A stretch of DNA of 64,000 nucleotides from Oreohelix idahoensis. Taxonomy: Eukaryota; Mollusca; Gastropoda; Stylommatophora; Oreohelicidae. How positions within the stretch are numbered: position 1 is the stretch's first letter; each line of letters opens with the position of its first letter. The notes under the pieces were generated by a model. It worked only from the letters and a program-made list of their open reading frames with translations. It was not told where the DNA came from and ran no database searches. Shown one piece after another: positions 8,732 to 19,162 of the stretch. The position numbers and the translations under genes are program-made. The stretch lies in contig JAMPIV010009925.1 of NCBI GenBank assembly GCA_024509875.1, forward strand, positions 248,001 through 312,000, read 5' to 3'.

Positions 8732-10957
8732 ATGGCGGATATGGCCAAGTTACGAGCTGCCTGGCGTGAATCTGCTCAGGATATGGGAATGGATAAGGAG
8801 GAGACTAAGGCCTACCTGATAAGGGAAACTGATAGGCATATTCAGCGAGAGAAAGAGAAGGAGGACAGGGCAGCCGCTGCAGAAATTGAGGAAAGGCAAA
8901 GGGCAGCCGCCGCAGAAGCAGCAAAAGAGGAAAGGATAGCCGCCGCAGAAGCAGCAAAAGAGGAAAGGATAGCCGCCGCAAAAGCAGCGGAGAGACAGGC
9001 CGAGATGGAACTTCGGAAATTGGAAACCCAGGAGAAGGCAGCAGAGAGACAAGCAGCAGAGAAGGCAGCGGAGAGACAGCATGAACTTGCCCTGCGTTCT
9101 CTGGAACTGCAGTACCGAGCTTCGGGAGGCAGTTCGGCTAATGGAGATTCACCCGGAGCAGGAGCGACAGACACCTCAGGAAACGGAGGACCCCAGATGG
9201 CAGCCATGAGCTTCCCATTTGACTCATTCCCTAATGGGAATGAGAAGATTGACGTGTTCCTGGAGAAATTTCAAAGAATGGCAAAGGCATACGGGTTGGA
9301 TGAGAGTCTTTGGTGCCTGAAATTATCGCAATCTTTGAAAGGTCATGCGTATGAAGTCTACAGCAAGATGCTCCTAGATGACCAGAACAACTTTGAGGCA
9401 CTGCGAAACGCTTTATTGCAAAGATTTCAGTGGACTCCACGTAAATGCCAAACCATGTTCAGGGAGAGCAGGCCGGAGAAGGGAGAGAGTTTCGCACAGT
9501 TTGCAGAGCGGGTGAGAAATTACCTAACCCGGTGGAGGGAACTGTCAGGACGGGCGAAGACTTTTGAAGGGTTGGAGGAGTTAGTTCTGTGTGAACAAGT
9601 TAAGGCAAACATGTCCCCCGACTTGAGGCGATATCTGGCGGAGCAGGGAGCCCAGCAACTTGATCAGATTATCGTGTTCGCGGAAAGGTACCAGACGGCA
9701 CAGGCCGAAGTACTGGGACAGAAACGGAAAAACTCAGACCTGCCAGCCCCAGACAAAGGAGCTTCATCATCGCAGCCGGCTACTTCACCAGCTTATCAGC
9801 AACCAGGACCTTCTCACAAGGAGCCTCATTCTGGTTATAACTTGCGCCCCCAGCAGCATAACAGAGCACCGACAACAACCTCTCAGGAACCCGCTAGGAA
9901 CAGGGGAGATAATGAGAGGTATTGTCAGAATTGTAGAACCACTTCCCACTGGACATCCCGGTGCATGAACAAACCCCCAGCTCATCATGCAGCTTGTTTA
10001 AGACCGGTGAGATGGACTAAAGGGAATAAATGGGAACCAGTCCAGGCAGAGAAGTTGTTCTCTAACAGTGGACCAGCCGTAGTGAATGGGACGGCCACTA
10101 CGTGTTTGTTTGACAGCGGGCTTACTTACCCCAGTATCATCGCTCGTCATTTGGTGAAACCAGGGCAGTGGACAGGAGAATTAGTTGAGATTGGTGGAAT
10201 TTTGAGAAGAGGGATCTCACAGCGTCTGCCTGTAGCCAATATTGAGGTGAAATGTCAGTTTGTGTCTGGCACCATTAAGGCAGCTGTAATGGCACAGCCA
10301 GCACATGATTTCATCCTGGGAAGCCCATACATAGTTTTGGGAAACCCAACCACACCGATCCTTGCTAATGCAAGAGGGCCTACTGCAGGCCAGAGAAGTG
10401 AAAGGGGAAAGCCCCAAATTCACGGAGCCCCACGGGAGCTCAAACATCCTTGTCTTGCTATGAGGAGGAGAGACGCCTCTAAAGACAGTGGAATGTTATT
10501 TACAGAGGCGTATTCGCCTGTCAGCCCTGTTCAGCCTAAAGGTCAAACAGTGGTGACGCCTCTTACTTCAGAAGTATCTTCTTTGTCGTCGGGAATTAGG
10601 CCCCCGATGGTATTACATCTCTCAAGGGAGGGAAATACTGACAAGAAGGAACATGTGCACGGTTCTTCAGTCAACCGCAAACAGTTACGCCCTGTTACGG
10701 CGATGTCTGGCCAAGACAGTCAGACTGTTTCAAAACACTGGGAGGTCGCACCATCTGGTAATCAGTATTTACCACGCGCCGCAAGGAAAATTCGTGGGCG
10801 AAGAAAACACATGAGAGGCAGGAGGAAGGGCGACCACTCAGGGTGCAGTCGCCAGGAGGAAATCACCAGGCGGGACCATCACAATCCAGTGCTGGCACAG
10901 ATTTTCAAGGATATGGAAATGGGCCTATATGATAATGCTAATTATGACAGTGATTAG
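8732..10957 (+). CDS. Gag-protease polyprotein of the gag-only element
   Basis: Intact 741-residue structural polyprotein. I start at the second ATG of the frame (MADMAKLRAAW) because it aligns with MADLAKFRSAA of Gmr1-C; a 9-residue extension to 8705 is possible. Order of parts: a short N-terminal helix; an Ala/Glu-rich coiled coil (about 31-126) with repeated AAAEAAKEERI units; a gag core resembling the SCAN/Gmr1 capsid fold (about 171-326, with EKIDVFLEKFQRMAKAYGL and WRELSG); a CCHC knuckle C-x2-C-x4-H-x4-C (about 398-411, CQNCRTTSHWTSRC); a retropepsin-like domain (about 446-536) with LFDSGLT, where family members usually have DTG/DSG-A, and FILGS. The last 200 residues form a basic tail with RKIRGRRKHMRGRRKG and fit no known domain. 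The tail may be leftover pol sequence fused by an internal deletion. The undamaged frame suggests recent function. Confidence 0.85.
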   Translation: MADMAKLRAAWRESAQDMGMDKEETKAYLIRETDRHIQREKEKEDRAAAAEIEERQRAAAAEAAKEERIAAAEAAKEERIAAAKAAERQAEMELRKLETQEKAAERQAAEKAAERQHELALRSLELQYRASGGSSANGDSPGAGATDTSGNGGPQMAAMSFPFDSFPNGNEKIDVFLEKFQRMAKAYGLDESLWCLKLSQSLKGHAYEVYSKMLLDDQNNFEALRNALLQRFQWTPRKCQTMFRESRPEKGESFAQFAERVRNYLTRWRELSGRAKTFEGLEELVLCEQVKANMSPDLRRYLAEQGAQQLDQIIVFAERYQTAQAEVLGQKRKNSDLPAPDKGASSSQPATSPAYQQPGPSHKEPHSGYNLRPQQHNRAPTTTSQEPARNRGDNERYCQNCRTTSHWTSRCMNKPPAHHAACLRPVRWTKGNKWEPVQAEKLFSNSGPAVVNGTATTCLFDSGLTYPSIIARHLVKPGQWTGELVEIGGILRRGISQRLPVANIEVKCQFVSGTIKAAVMAQPAHDFILGSPYIVLGNPTTPILANARGPTAGQRSERGKPQIHGAPRELKHPCLAMRRRDASKDSGMLFTEAYSPVSPVQPKGQTVVTPLTSEVSSLSSGIRPPMVLHLSREGNTDKKEHVHGSSVNRKQLRPVTAMSGQDSQTVSKHWEVAPSGNQYLPRAARKIRGRRKHMRGRRKGDHSGCSRQEEITRRDHHNPVLAQIFKDMEMGLYDNANYDSD

Positions 10958-11030
10958 ATCGAGAGGTAGATCTAGATACGGGCCAGTATGAAACCTAGAG
11001 ATTTCAGTGATTTAGCACGGTTCCCGTACT

Positions 11031-11046
11031 TGAAAGGGGGGACTTA
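11031..11046 (+). other. Polypurine tract
   Basis: The run gaaaggggggac at 11032-11043, followed by tta, lies directly before the right LTR. This is the expected plus-strand primer site of an LTR retrotransposon. Confidence 0.75.
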
Positions 11047-12900
11047 TGTGACGCTACACTGTAATTCTGACTTTTAACAGGCCCGATTCTGTGGTTCTAT
11101 TTTGAATTTTCACCAGTTTTATTTTCTTCTGATCACGCGATTTTCCGTTGTTTACGGAAATCGCTATTTTCGGGCCCGCTTTTCCACCATTTTTTTTCTT
11201 CTCATTTGAATATATATCGTGGTTGGTATTTTTTTTGAGTAGATAAATTAAATGGGTTCGTTTATGATGGTAGGTTTATTTTATTCTAGCATCAGTGTTA
11301 CTTTCTTCTCATTTTTCGCGATTCCCGTAGATTTCGTTGTTTACGGAAATAATCACCATTTCCGGCACGCGATATGACGAGGCCGGAAGCACGTGGCCGG
11401 AAGCACGCGGGGTTTGCGTGGGTTGATAGTACTAATTTTTCTAGCGCTCCCATTGGTCCGGGATTTGCGTAGGAAGGGAAATCCGCGTGGGCGGTTGCTC
11501 TTGTATATATGGGACAGAAAACGGGGATTCGGTCTCTATGAAAAAATAAGTGCCAGCCGTCAGACTACGTAATTTATCGTTCTCCACTGTGGGAAAAACC
11601 AGCGATGAATTGCGAGTCACGGCGGAAACAGTGGGGAGCATAATTTTGTCAAATAAAATTATCCACGGCAAAAGACATATCTCAGGGTCAGAGTACTCGA
11701 GTATCGTCAGGAGCAAAAGAAAATTACCCTATGGTCTCTGGCAGTGAAGTCCCTATGCTTCAGCTGGACCGAGGTTTATTTAACATACAGCCGAGAGCAT
11801 CGCTATTATAGTCTCTAGCAACGGCAGGTGGCCGGGAGACTAGTTTCATTTTGTACAGCCTGAAATCAAGGCTGTGTTTTTTTTTCCTTTAACTCCGGAG
11901 CGGGTTAAAAGAGGGAAGCTATTCAGCAGCAGAGAAGTTTTGTCTACAGTTAATCAAGTCCCTCATGCTTGATATCCGAACATCGTCATCACCAAAATCA
12001 GGAACAGGTGACAGGGTTACCATACCTAGGTCCTGATAGAAATCAAGAGAAGAGCGTAACGGAGACGCCGCATCATCAGCCCTCGAGTGTTAGAGAGACA
12101 CTGAGATCAAGAGAGGAAGATAGAGAAGGAGGGAGAAAATAGACAGGACCAGTAGGGTCTGTTCAGTATCCATTGGACGGATAGACACTGAGTCTGCGTT
12201 CGTAAAACTAAGTCTATTATTTTTAGCATTTCTTGTGGTGTAGTTATCAGCGCATATCGCCTAACAAGTAGAAAGCTGTGTAGAGTTCGTTGAGGAAGAG
12301 TCACCAGGACTAAGACAGAAATTTATTAGTGTTAGAGAGTGGAGGCTAAAAGTTGACAGCCCCACCAAAGTAGATTTGGTTTAAATCACTAACCATTTTT
12401 ATTGTTCCTCAGCAGGGTGACAGGAAGAGTGAATGTGATTTGGGGTTTTTTTGTTGAGTGTCTCTCAATTTAATTGTTACCTTGGTTTTTCCAGGCCGTG
12501 CAACAGTGCACGCTATCGACTGACTTGATGACGTATGATGCCATTTTATGTTTTTTTTCTTGTATGTAAATAAATATATACATATATTATTTACTGGATC
12601 AGCTTCTATTCTTTACTATACTTACTCTATGTTGTCTGTATAGTGGTGTTTGTGGTCGTAATTATACACCTTATCTCCTTGTGTTTCAAGGCAGTCAGAG
12701 GTGGGGAGACTATAGCCATTTTTTTTAGTCACGAAGCGGCAGGGGGAGATTCACATCCTGGGTCTATCTCTTGAGCCAATAGTCTCACCTGTCCACAGGC
12801 ATGTCATTTTCCATCTAAATTCTATCTTCTCAGACTTTCTCGTACTAGGGTCTTGCTTTCATTCAGGCACACTCTATAAACTTAAAACCACTTCGTGACA
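11047..12900 (+). repeat. Right LTR of the gag-only element
   Basis: 1854-bp copy of the left LTR. Differences seen by eye are a handful of transitions (for example cgcggcc/cgtggcc near 11392) and homopolymer lengths. The minus-strand 91-residue ORF found in both LTRs is non-homologous by eye and reflects the duplication. Confidence 0.92.
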
Positions 12901-13258
12901 GTCAAGCAAGATCACTGTAAGCAGCATCCACCTTTTGAAAATTGGTTAATATGATAACTTGGTAAAAAACCTAGAAATGGCACACAGCCATTTTATTTGT
13001 TCATTAGCATGCTTACAAATGTCTATGATATAGTTTGATGATGCTGAGCTGTTGCAAAGACCAGGTTTAAAATGTTCACATTAGAATGTGACAACTACCT
13101 GAAATAGGCACTCTTCAGAAATGACTCTTAAAGAGTAAAGGAATGTGTATTATAATTAATTATATCAAAGAAACTTCCAATTCATCATTTTCCAAAGCAG
13201 TGTATCTAATTGGCAAGCAGGATCAGTTTAGTCAGTTTAATGCTGTAATATGAACAGG
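12901..13258. other. Flanking DNA, nothing recognised
   Basis: A 350-base stretch between the gag-only element and LINE-B. It has no recognisable motif apart from the LINE-B target repeat atgaacagg at 13250-13258. Confidence 0.45.
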
Positions 13259-13261
13259 TTC

Positions 13262-14154
13262 AAAAGCAGTAGACCACAAACTGAGGAAAGAACAAGCGGG
13301 ATTTAGAAAGAATAGAAGATGTGTAGATCATATATTTACCCTCAGGAACATTATAGAGCAGTGCTCAGAATGGCAAAGACAGCTGTACATTAGTTTTGTT
13401 GATTTTGAAAAGGCTTTTGACTATACATAGGGACAGTTTATGGAAAATACTGAGGGCTTATGGAATTCCAAGCTGCATAGTGTCAATCATAAAAAGCCTC
13501 TATGCCAACTTTATGTGTAGCGTTGGGCAGAGCAACATAACCTTTGAGGTGAAGACAGGAGTACTACAGGGATGCCCCTTATCAATCACTCTATTTTTAA
13601 CAGTCATAGACTGGGTGATGCGCCAAACAACGGAGGGCAGTCCAAGAGGAATAAGATGAACTACTTTTTCTACATTGGAAGATCTGGAATATGCAGATGA
13701 CATTGCACTACTAGCACATTCACATCAACACATCCAGGAAAAAACGGATAGACTTAATAAGTATAGCCAGCAGGTGGGCTTGAACATCAATCTAAAGAAG
13801 TCAGAGGTCATGACGCTCAATGTGAGCAACCCTGAGCCCATATCAGCAACTGGAACAGACAGATACCTTCACATACCTAGGATGCATAGTAACACCAGAC
13901 GGCGGAGCAAGCAAAGACATCAACAACAGAATGAACAAAGCAAGAACAGCCTTTTTTAGTCTAAACAACATCTGGAAGTCCTCTCAGTACAGCACAAGCA
14001 CAAAATTAAGATTATGTCAAAGCTGCGTGCTTTCTGTGCTTCTCTATGGTGCGGAATGCTGGAGAGTTACAGAGAAGGGAATGTCGAAATTGTCCTCTTT
14101 TCACACAACATGCCTAAGAAAAATTCACCGAATCTTTTGGCCGAATACCATCAC
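13262..14154 (+). pseudogene. LINE-B reverse transcriptase, first part
   Basis: RT fragment starting at AVDHKLRKEQAGFRKN, followed by SFVDFEKAFD, GCPLS and the catalytic YADD (near 13692). Breaks are visible: a small deletion after FEKAFD shifts the frame, TGG has become TGA at IRW (near 13658), and further shifts occur near 13850 and 13960. The fragment is more decayed than LINE-A. It ends within PNTI at the Gmr1-A insertion and resumes at 28200. Confidence 0.85.
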
Positions 14155-15539
14155 TGATAAGGGTGGATTTGAGCTGAAGTGGTAACTTGCCACCCTTATC
14201 GACACCTGGTATTAAAGTGTAAGATGTAGGTGTCTTCTCTGATTTAGGATGTTGCTGTGTATGTGGTAGTGGAACAGTTCACAGGGTTATCACACAGGCA
14301 ACATGACGTGTAGAGTCATAGAAAGGGTAACTTCGTTGTATAAGTTTCTTCCATTTATTGCACGCCACAAAACAGTCATGATACTTATGACATCAACATA
14401 GTTAACGAGTTCAGCAAGATGATATGGCACATTGAAAACAATTTCTGTAGTCAGCAATGACAGCTGTTGTATATATGCGTCATAAGACATCACAGTTCAA
14501 TAGATTCAGAAATTCATAAATCATAGAGTTCTAGTCCGTGAAGCTGTATAAATAATAATAATTTCTATAACTTCTGCAACAGTGTCAGCTACAGATCTTC
14601 AATGTTCATAAACAATAATAAATGCTCCCATTCTGATGCTAGCAGATCAGTTGTATACAATAAGTCCGTTCACTGTCTGCACGTGAATAGCATACATGGG
14701 CTACAGGTCAGCTCGACCTTTATAATGTTCCTAAGTCTAACCATCTGACTTGGACGTGATCTCTGATATAACGAATCCTGGAACACAGACAATAGTCTTG
14801 TTGGTCTAGAGCGACCCATATATATTTAACTAGTTCAGGTATACAGATACCGGTGACTTAATCCTAGTCAAAGTACCTCTCCATTTTGCATCACACAGGC
14901 GAGCAAATAGGCGACAAAATGACGAACCTCTAGATGATAGCATAAAGTTCGATACAAGAGGAATTACCTTATTTCGGAAAATCAACCATGAACATATGCC
15001 TCCAGGCAGGCTTGAATAATACGGGAAATAGTCTAGTTAGCTAACTAACTCACAAAGACACTGTATTTCCCTCAGAAAATCACAAGACGCAGTTGCGTCT
15101 GCTCGCTTCTTAAACCATTTCTCAACTGCCGAACTGGGCGGAACACACAGAACGAACTCCCAGCTTTTGACATGCGCAGAACGACAATCTCTGAGTTGCC
15201 GTTCACAATAAGACGATTCTAAGAACATTCGAGATAAAAGTCTTATAGAATCGCGCCTTTTATGGTCATGAAAAGAAGCGTTAAGAAAGGTTTCAGACAT
15301 CTACCATAGTTGACTGGTACTACCAAATAAGGAGATGTGGTCACGCTTCGTTCAAGAAATTATAGACCGAACGTGTCTCTATACAAGAGAAGGCAACTCC
15401 TAAAAAATTGTAGTTTCGATAACTCGGATTATGTCCCTTTGACCATAGAAAACATAATACACACTTCAGTCAAAAAAAATGATCATACATATGAAAAATG
15501 TTTATACAAACGAAAAATAATAATGATCCGTGCGTAACA
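14155..15539 (-). repeat. 3' LTR of Gmr1-A
   Basis: 1385-bp LTR, reading TGTTACGCACGG...CCACCCTTATCA on the element strand. It is duplicated at 25783-28199. The element-strand 3' end is a hairpin (14156-14200). Short ORFs of 87 and 66 residues occur identically in both LTRs and have no recognisable motif. Confidence 0.95.
14156..14200. repeat. Hairpin at the LTR terminus
   Basis: Perfect 11-bp inverted repeat, gataagggtgg at 14156-14166 and ccacccttatc at 14190-14200, with a 23-base loop. It lies one base inside the LTR end and is repeated at 25784-25828 in the other LTR. Confidence 0.8.
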
Positions 15540-16319
15540 TTACCGCACCCTCCCTGGAAAAAAAAATGAAACATTTTTTTTTTAAATCCTGGAGCCGGAA
15601 AAAAATCTAGGCTCCTAACGCACGTATGATGCGTGGATATATACCTAACAAATTAGCTCAACGCATGGAGCGACACTGAGATCATATCTCAGATCCTTAG
15701 AGAAAAATTTATCTAAGTATACGCTGATATATTCCAGGAAGGTGCCACCAACACACGCCACAATGATGGCAACAACATAATGACAATCAAATTATTCTTA
15801 TACCAATATATGAAATTAAATATATTATGTGTTATCATACAATGTGTTGCAAATAGCGGTGTAATTTACTAATATACCGCACTATATTATTACATTATAT
15901 CAAGTAACAGTAATTAATAAGTAATACATGTGTTGATCTACGTTGACCTAAAACATTCAATAGAAGAAGATGTGGACATCATCCGCTCCCAATGTAGGAC
16001 AGGACTTGATATCCTCAAAGTTCCACAATGGACATAAACTCGCAGACTTCAATGATGTGCTGCGAAAATATCAATAACACAAATCTTAAAGACAACTGGT
16101 AAATTTCTTAATACAATCCTGAAAATAATTTACTTAAATGTGGCCGAGTGATCTTTTGGCCCGTATATCACTAACTAAGCCTTCTTAGATAATTACATGG
16201 TACAATGTTATAAATTTCCCTCAAAAAAAAAAAAAAAAAAAAAAGTGAGACAAAATCTACTAACATGTCATTATAACATTGGACTGTATATCAGGAAATA
16301 TATATATATGACAGAAGAA
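15540..16319 (-). other. 3' non-coding region and polypurine tract of Gmr1-A
   Basis: 780 bases between the pol stop and the 3' LTR. On the element strand a purine-rich stretch, ccagggagggtgcggtaa, abuts the LTR and is the likely plus-strand primer. There is a poly(A) run near 16225 on the plus strand. I found no envelope-like ORF. Confidence 0.7.
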
Positions 16320-19162
16320 TCATGTGGAATCGTGTGGACATCTGGACAGAATGTCTGCCATTACATTATCCGAACAACGGATAGCTCGAACCGAGAAATG
16401 AAATGGTTGAAGAGCTATGGCATAACGAGTGGACCTCGAGCTCTTCAAGTTTTTGCTCTGAATAGCAGTAAGCGCTTTCTGGTCGGTTTCCACAATGAAA
16501 TGTGCGCCTAGAAGAAATCTTTGTAACTTTAGAATAGACCATACCATAGCCAATAACTCACGGTCTAAAACCGAGTAATTCTTTTCTGCAGCGTTTAATT
16601 TCCTAGAGATATACATCACCGGATGCAAAGTATCAGAATACTCCTGCATTAGTGCTGCCCCAATCCCAGTTGACGAGGCGTCACTTCGAAGAACAAAAGT
16701 CTTCTCAATAGTAGGTAACTTAAGAATAGGTGGAGATGAAAATAGGGCTTTAACCTGGTCCAATGAGGATTGACATTCTTTAGACCAGCGGATCAGATTA
16801 GGCGACCCTTTCTTCAATAAAGTAGAAAGCGGTGCCATAATGGAGGACAGATTCGGAATGAATCGTCCGTAGAATTGAATCAAACCTAATAGACTCCTTA
16901 CTTGTTTCTTCGTCTTAGGGACCGAAATGTTAAGTATTTTTGAAACATTGTGGTCCTCTGTCTTTAAAAGACCATGACCAACCCGATGACCTAGGAAAGA
17001 AATCTCGCTAAATCCTATAAAGGCTTTAGAGGGTTTTGCAGTCAAGTTATACTCGCGAAGAGTAGACAGTAATTCGTATAAACCCAAATAATGATCTTCC
17101 CAAGAATCACTGAATAGACAGATATCATCTAGGTATGCTATGACATCTGTACGATATGCGAGAATTCGCCGCATCATGCGTACGAATGTAGCAGGGGCGT
17201 TCATAAGACCAAAAGGCATGAAATTCCATTGGAATAAACCCCTAGGTGTAGAAAAAGCTGTAAAAGGTTTGGCACGTTCAGTTAGCGGGACTTGCCAATA
17301 ACCTTTAGACAAATCTAGTTTGGTAAAGAATCTAGAATTAGAAAGTTTATTGAGTAGCTCTTCTAATGAAGGCATAGGTTCAGCATCGAACTTCGTAACT
17401 TGGTTCAATTTGCGATAATCTACGCAAATGCGAATGTTATTATCCTTCTTTCGAACAATAACCATAGACGAAGAGTATGCTGAAGTGGATGGTTCAATGA
17501 TTTCCAAACGTATCATTTCATCCAATTCTTTTTCGACTTGAGACTGGAAATGGATAGGTATTGGATATGGTCTGACTCTGATAGGATTGTGATCAGTTAG
17601 CACAATGTCATGTTCTATGACATGTGTGTGCCCCGGGATGTCTGTAAGAACATCCTGAAATGTTTGCAACATCGAAGAAACTTGTCGATGTTCCTCAGCG
17701 GAAAGATTTGGAGAAACGGTCACGTTTTTCCAAGATTCCGTAGAATAAAGTGGGACCATAGAAAGAGGAAGATTGACATCAGAAAAAGTAGTTTCCTCAT
17801 CCTGTATAACTGACAGAGATGAGTACTGACCATGAGTTGCTTGTGAATTGTCCGTAGCCTGGAAAATAGGCTGCAAATAGTCAGGTCTTTCATAAAATTC
17901 TGTGAGCATATTTATGTGGAAAGTTTTATGCTTTCCATCAATATCGACAACATAGTCGACATCAGAAATTTTGGAGACTATTGCATATGGACCTTTCCAT
18001 GCAATTAGAAGTCTGTTCTCCCTTGAAGGAAGTAGAACGAGAGCTTTGTCACCTGGACAAAGTTGTCGTAGACATCTATTCTTATTTGCAAACTGCCTTG
18101 CCTTTTCTTTAGCAAATTCTGAAGACGAAGTTGCTAGTTTGCATGCCTCGATGATCTTTTGCCTAAGAGCAATGACGTACTCATAAGAAGATTGAGTCTC
18201 ATCGCTAATATTATCGGCAGTGATTAGATCGTGAAGTAAAGACATAGGGCCGCGCGGTTGCGCGCCAAAGACAAGTTCAAAAGGGGAAAACCCCGTATGT
18301 TCATTGGGGACCTCTCTATACGCAAAGAGAGCCGCGGGTAAGACCCTGTCCCAATCCTGAGGATGATCCTCAGTTATTTTACCAAGTAAAGTTTTCAGAG
18401 TCCTATTTAATCGTTCGACCAACCCATTAGACATTGGGTGATAGATACTGCTGAGAGACCTTTTAATGTGTAGCATAGACATTACCTGTGACATAGTGTC
18501 TGATATAAGTTGAGTGCCATGGTCTGACAATATTTCTCCGGGAAAACCCAAGCGAGAAAATATCAGCCAAAGAGCGTCTGCGATATCAGCAGTTGAGATG
18601 CTCTTGAGAGGTATTGCCTCTGGCCAACGTGTGCACATATCGACACATGTAAGGATAAATTGATGTCCTCTAGCCGACTTAATTCTAAAAGGACCGATAA
18701 TATCTATTGCCATTTTTTGAAAAGGGCGAATAGGAATGTCAGCAGCCTGGATAGGCGCAGCATGTCGTGGTCCTTTAGATTTGACCTCCTGACATACTTT
18801 GCAAGAGCGACAGTACATTCGTATGTCCTTGCTCACAAATGGCCAAAAGAAAGCCGCAAGAACCCTCGACTTTGTACGGGAAAAACCCATATGTCCAGCA
18901 CATTGCGAGTCATGAGCATGTTGCAATATTTGCAATCTCATGCTCTTAGGCACAAGAATTTGTGAATGAGTGGACGTAGTCGAGTCTTGTACCATACGTA
19001 CAAGTACGCCGTTCTTCATAGAAATCCAAGATTTCCTATTAGTGTTCTGATTAGGATCACCTTTTTTTGCTAGAATGAAGAATTTTTGTAAAGAAGGATC
19101 TTCTTCTTGCAATTTGATAAATGAGTCACGTGTAATAGTCAAGTGACTATCTTGGTCATTTA
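16320..19162 (-). CDS. Gmr1-A pol: integrase, reverse transcriptase, RNase H
   Basis: Open frame encoding the replication and integration enzymes. The frame runs upstream to 19205, but its first 15 residues (MRRVWRLKN and a leucine run) come from the LINE-E tail, so true pol starts at about residue 16. Numbering from that ATG: integrase zinc finger H98/H105/C135/C138; catalytic D168, D228, E264 (35 residues between the last two); GPY/F-type C-terminal module (WKGPY, 403-407); reverse transcriptase with D631 (KLDLSKGYW) and YLDD at 691-694; RNase H with D842, E883, D908, D951. All key residues are intact. Integrase precedes RT, unlike typical gypsy pol. LINE-E separates this frame from the protease, and the frames agree across the 12-bp duplication, so gag-pro and pol were one frame before that insertion. 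Confidence 0.92.

Larger units (their letters stand above)
6426..12900 (+). mobile_element. Non-autonomous gypsy/Gmr1-like LTR element with gag-PR only
   Basis: A 6.5-kb LTR element with two long LTRs (6426-8285 and 11047-12900) around a 2.76-kb interior. The interior holds a single intact gag-protease ORF and no integrase, reverse transcriptase or RNase H. LTR ends are TGTGACG...CGTGACA. A purine tract precedes the right LTR. The LTRs differ by only about seven substitutions plus homopolymer lengths, by eye, so the insertion is young. No target-site duplication is seen (tatta on the left, gtcaa on the right), which could mean inter-element recombination. The architecture matches the class called TR-GAG in plants. 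It lies in the intron between exons b and c. Confidence 0.85.

Noticed and set aside
8750..9207. Minus-strand ORFs opposite gag
   Set aside because: They are shadows of the Ala/Glu-rich coiled coil on the plus strand.
6421..12905. Target duplication of the gag-only element
   Set aside because: The five bases on either side (tatta and gtcaa) do not match, and shifting the borders does not help.
15037..15537. Short ORFs of 87 and 66 residues, identical at 27697-28197
   Set aside because: They are identical because both lie in the two LTRs of Gmr1-A. No motif or codon signal supports a protein.
15540..16319. Possible envelope gene in Gmr1-A (and 32712-33616 in Gmr1-B)
   Set aside because: No ORF with signal peptide or membrane segment follows RNase H in either element, so there is no sign of a retroviral envelope.
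16320..19162. Calling Gmr1-A a Ty1/copia element because of its domain order
   Set aside because: RT, RNase H, GPY/F integrase tail and SCAN-like gag are all gypsy-like; only the order resembles copia.
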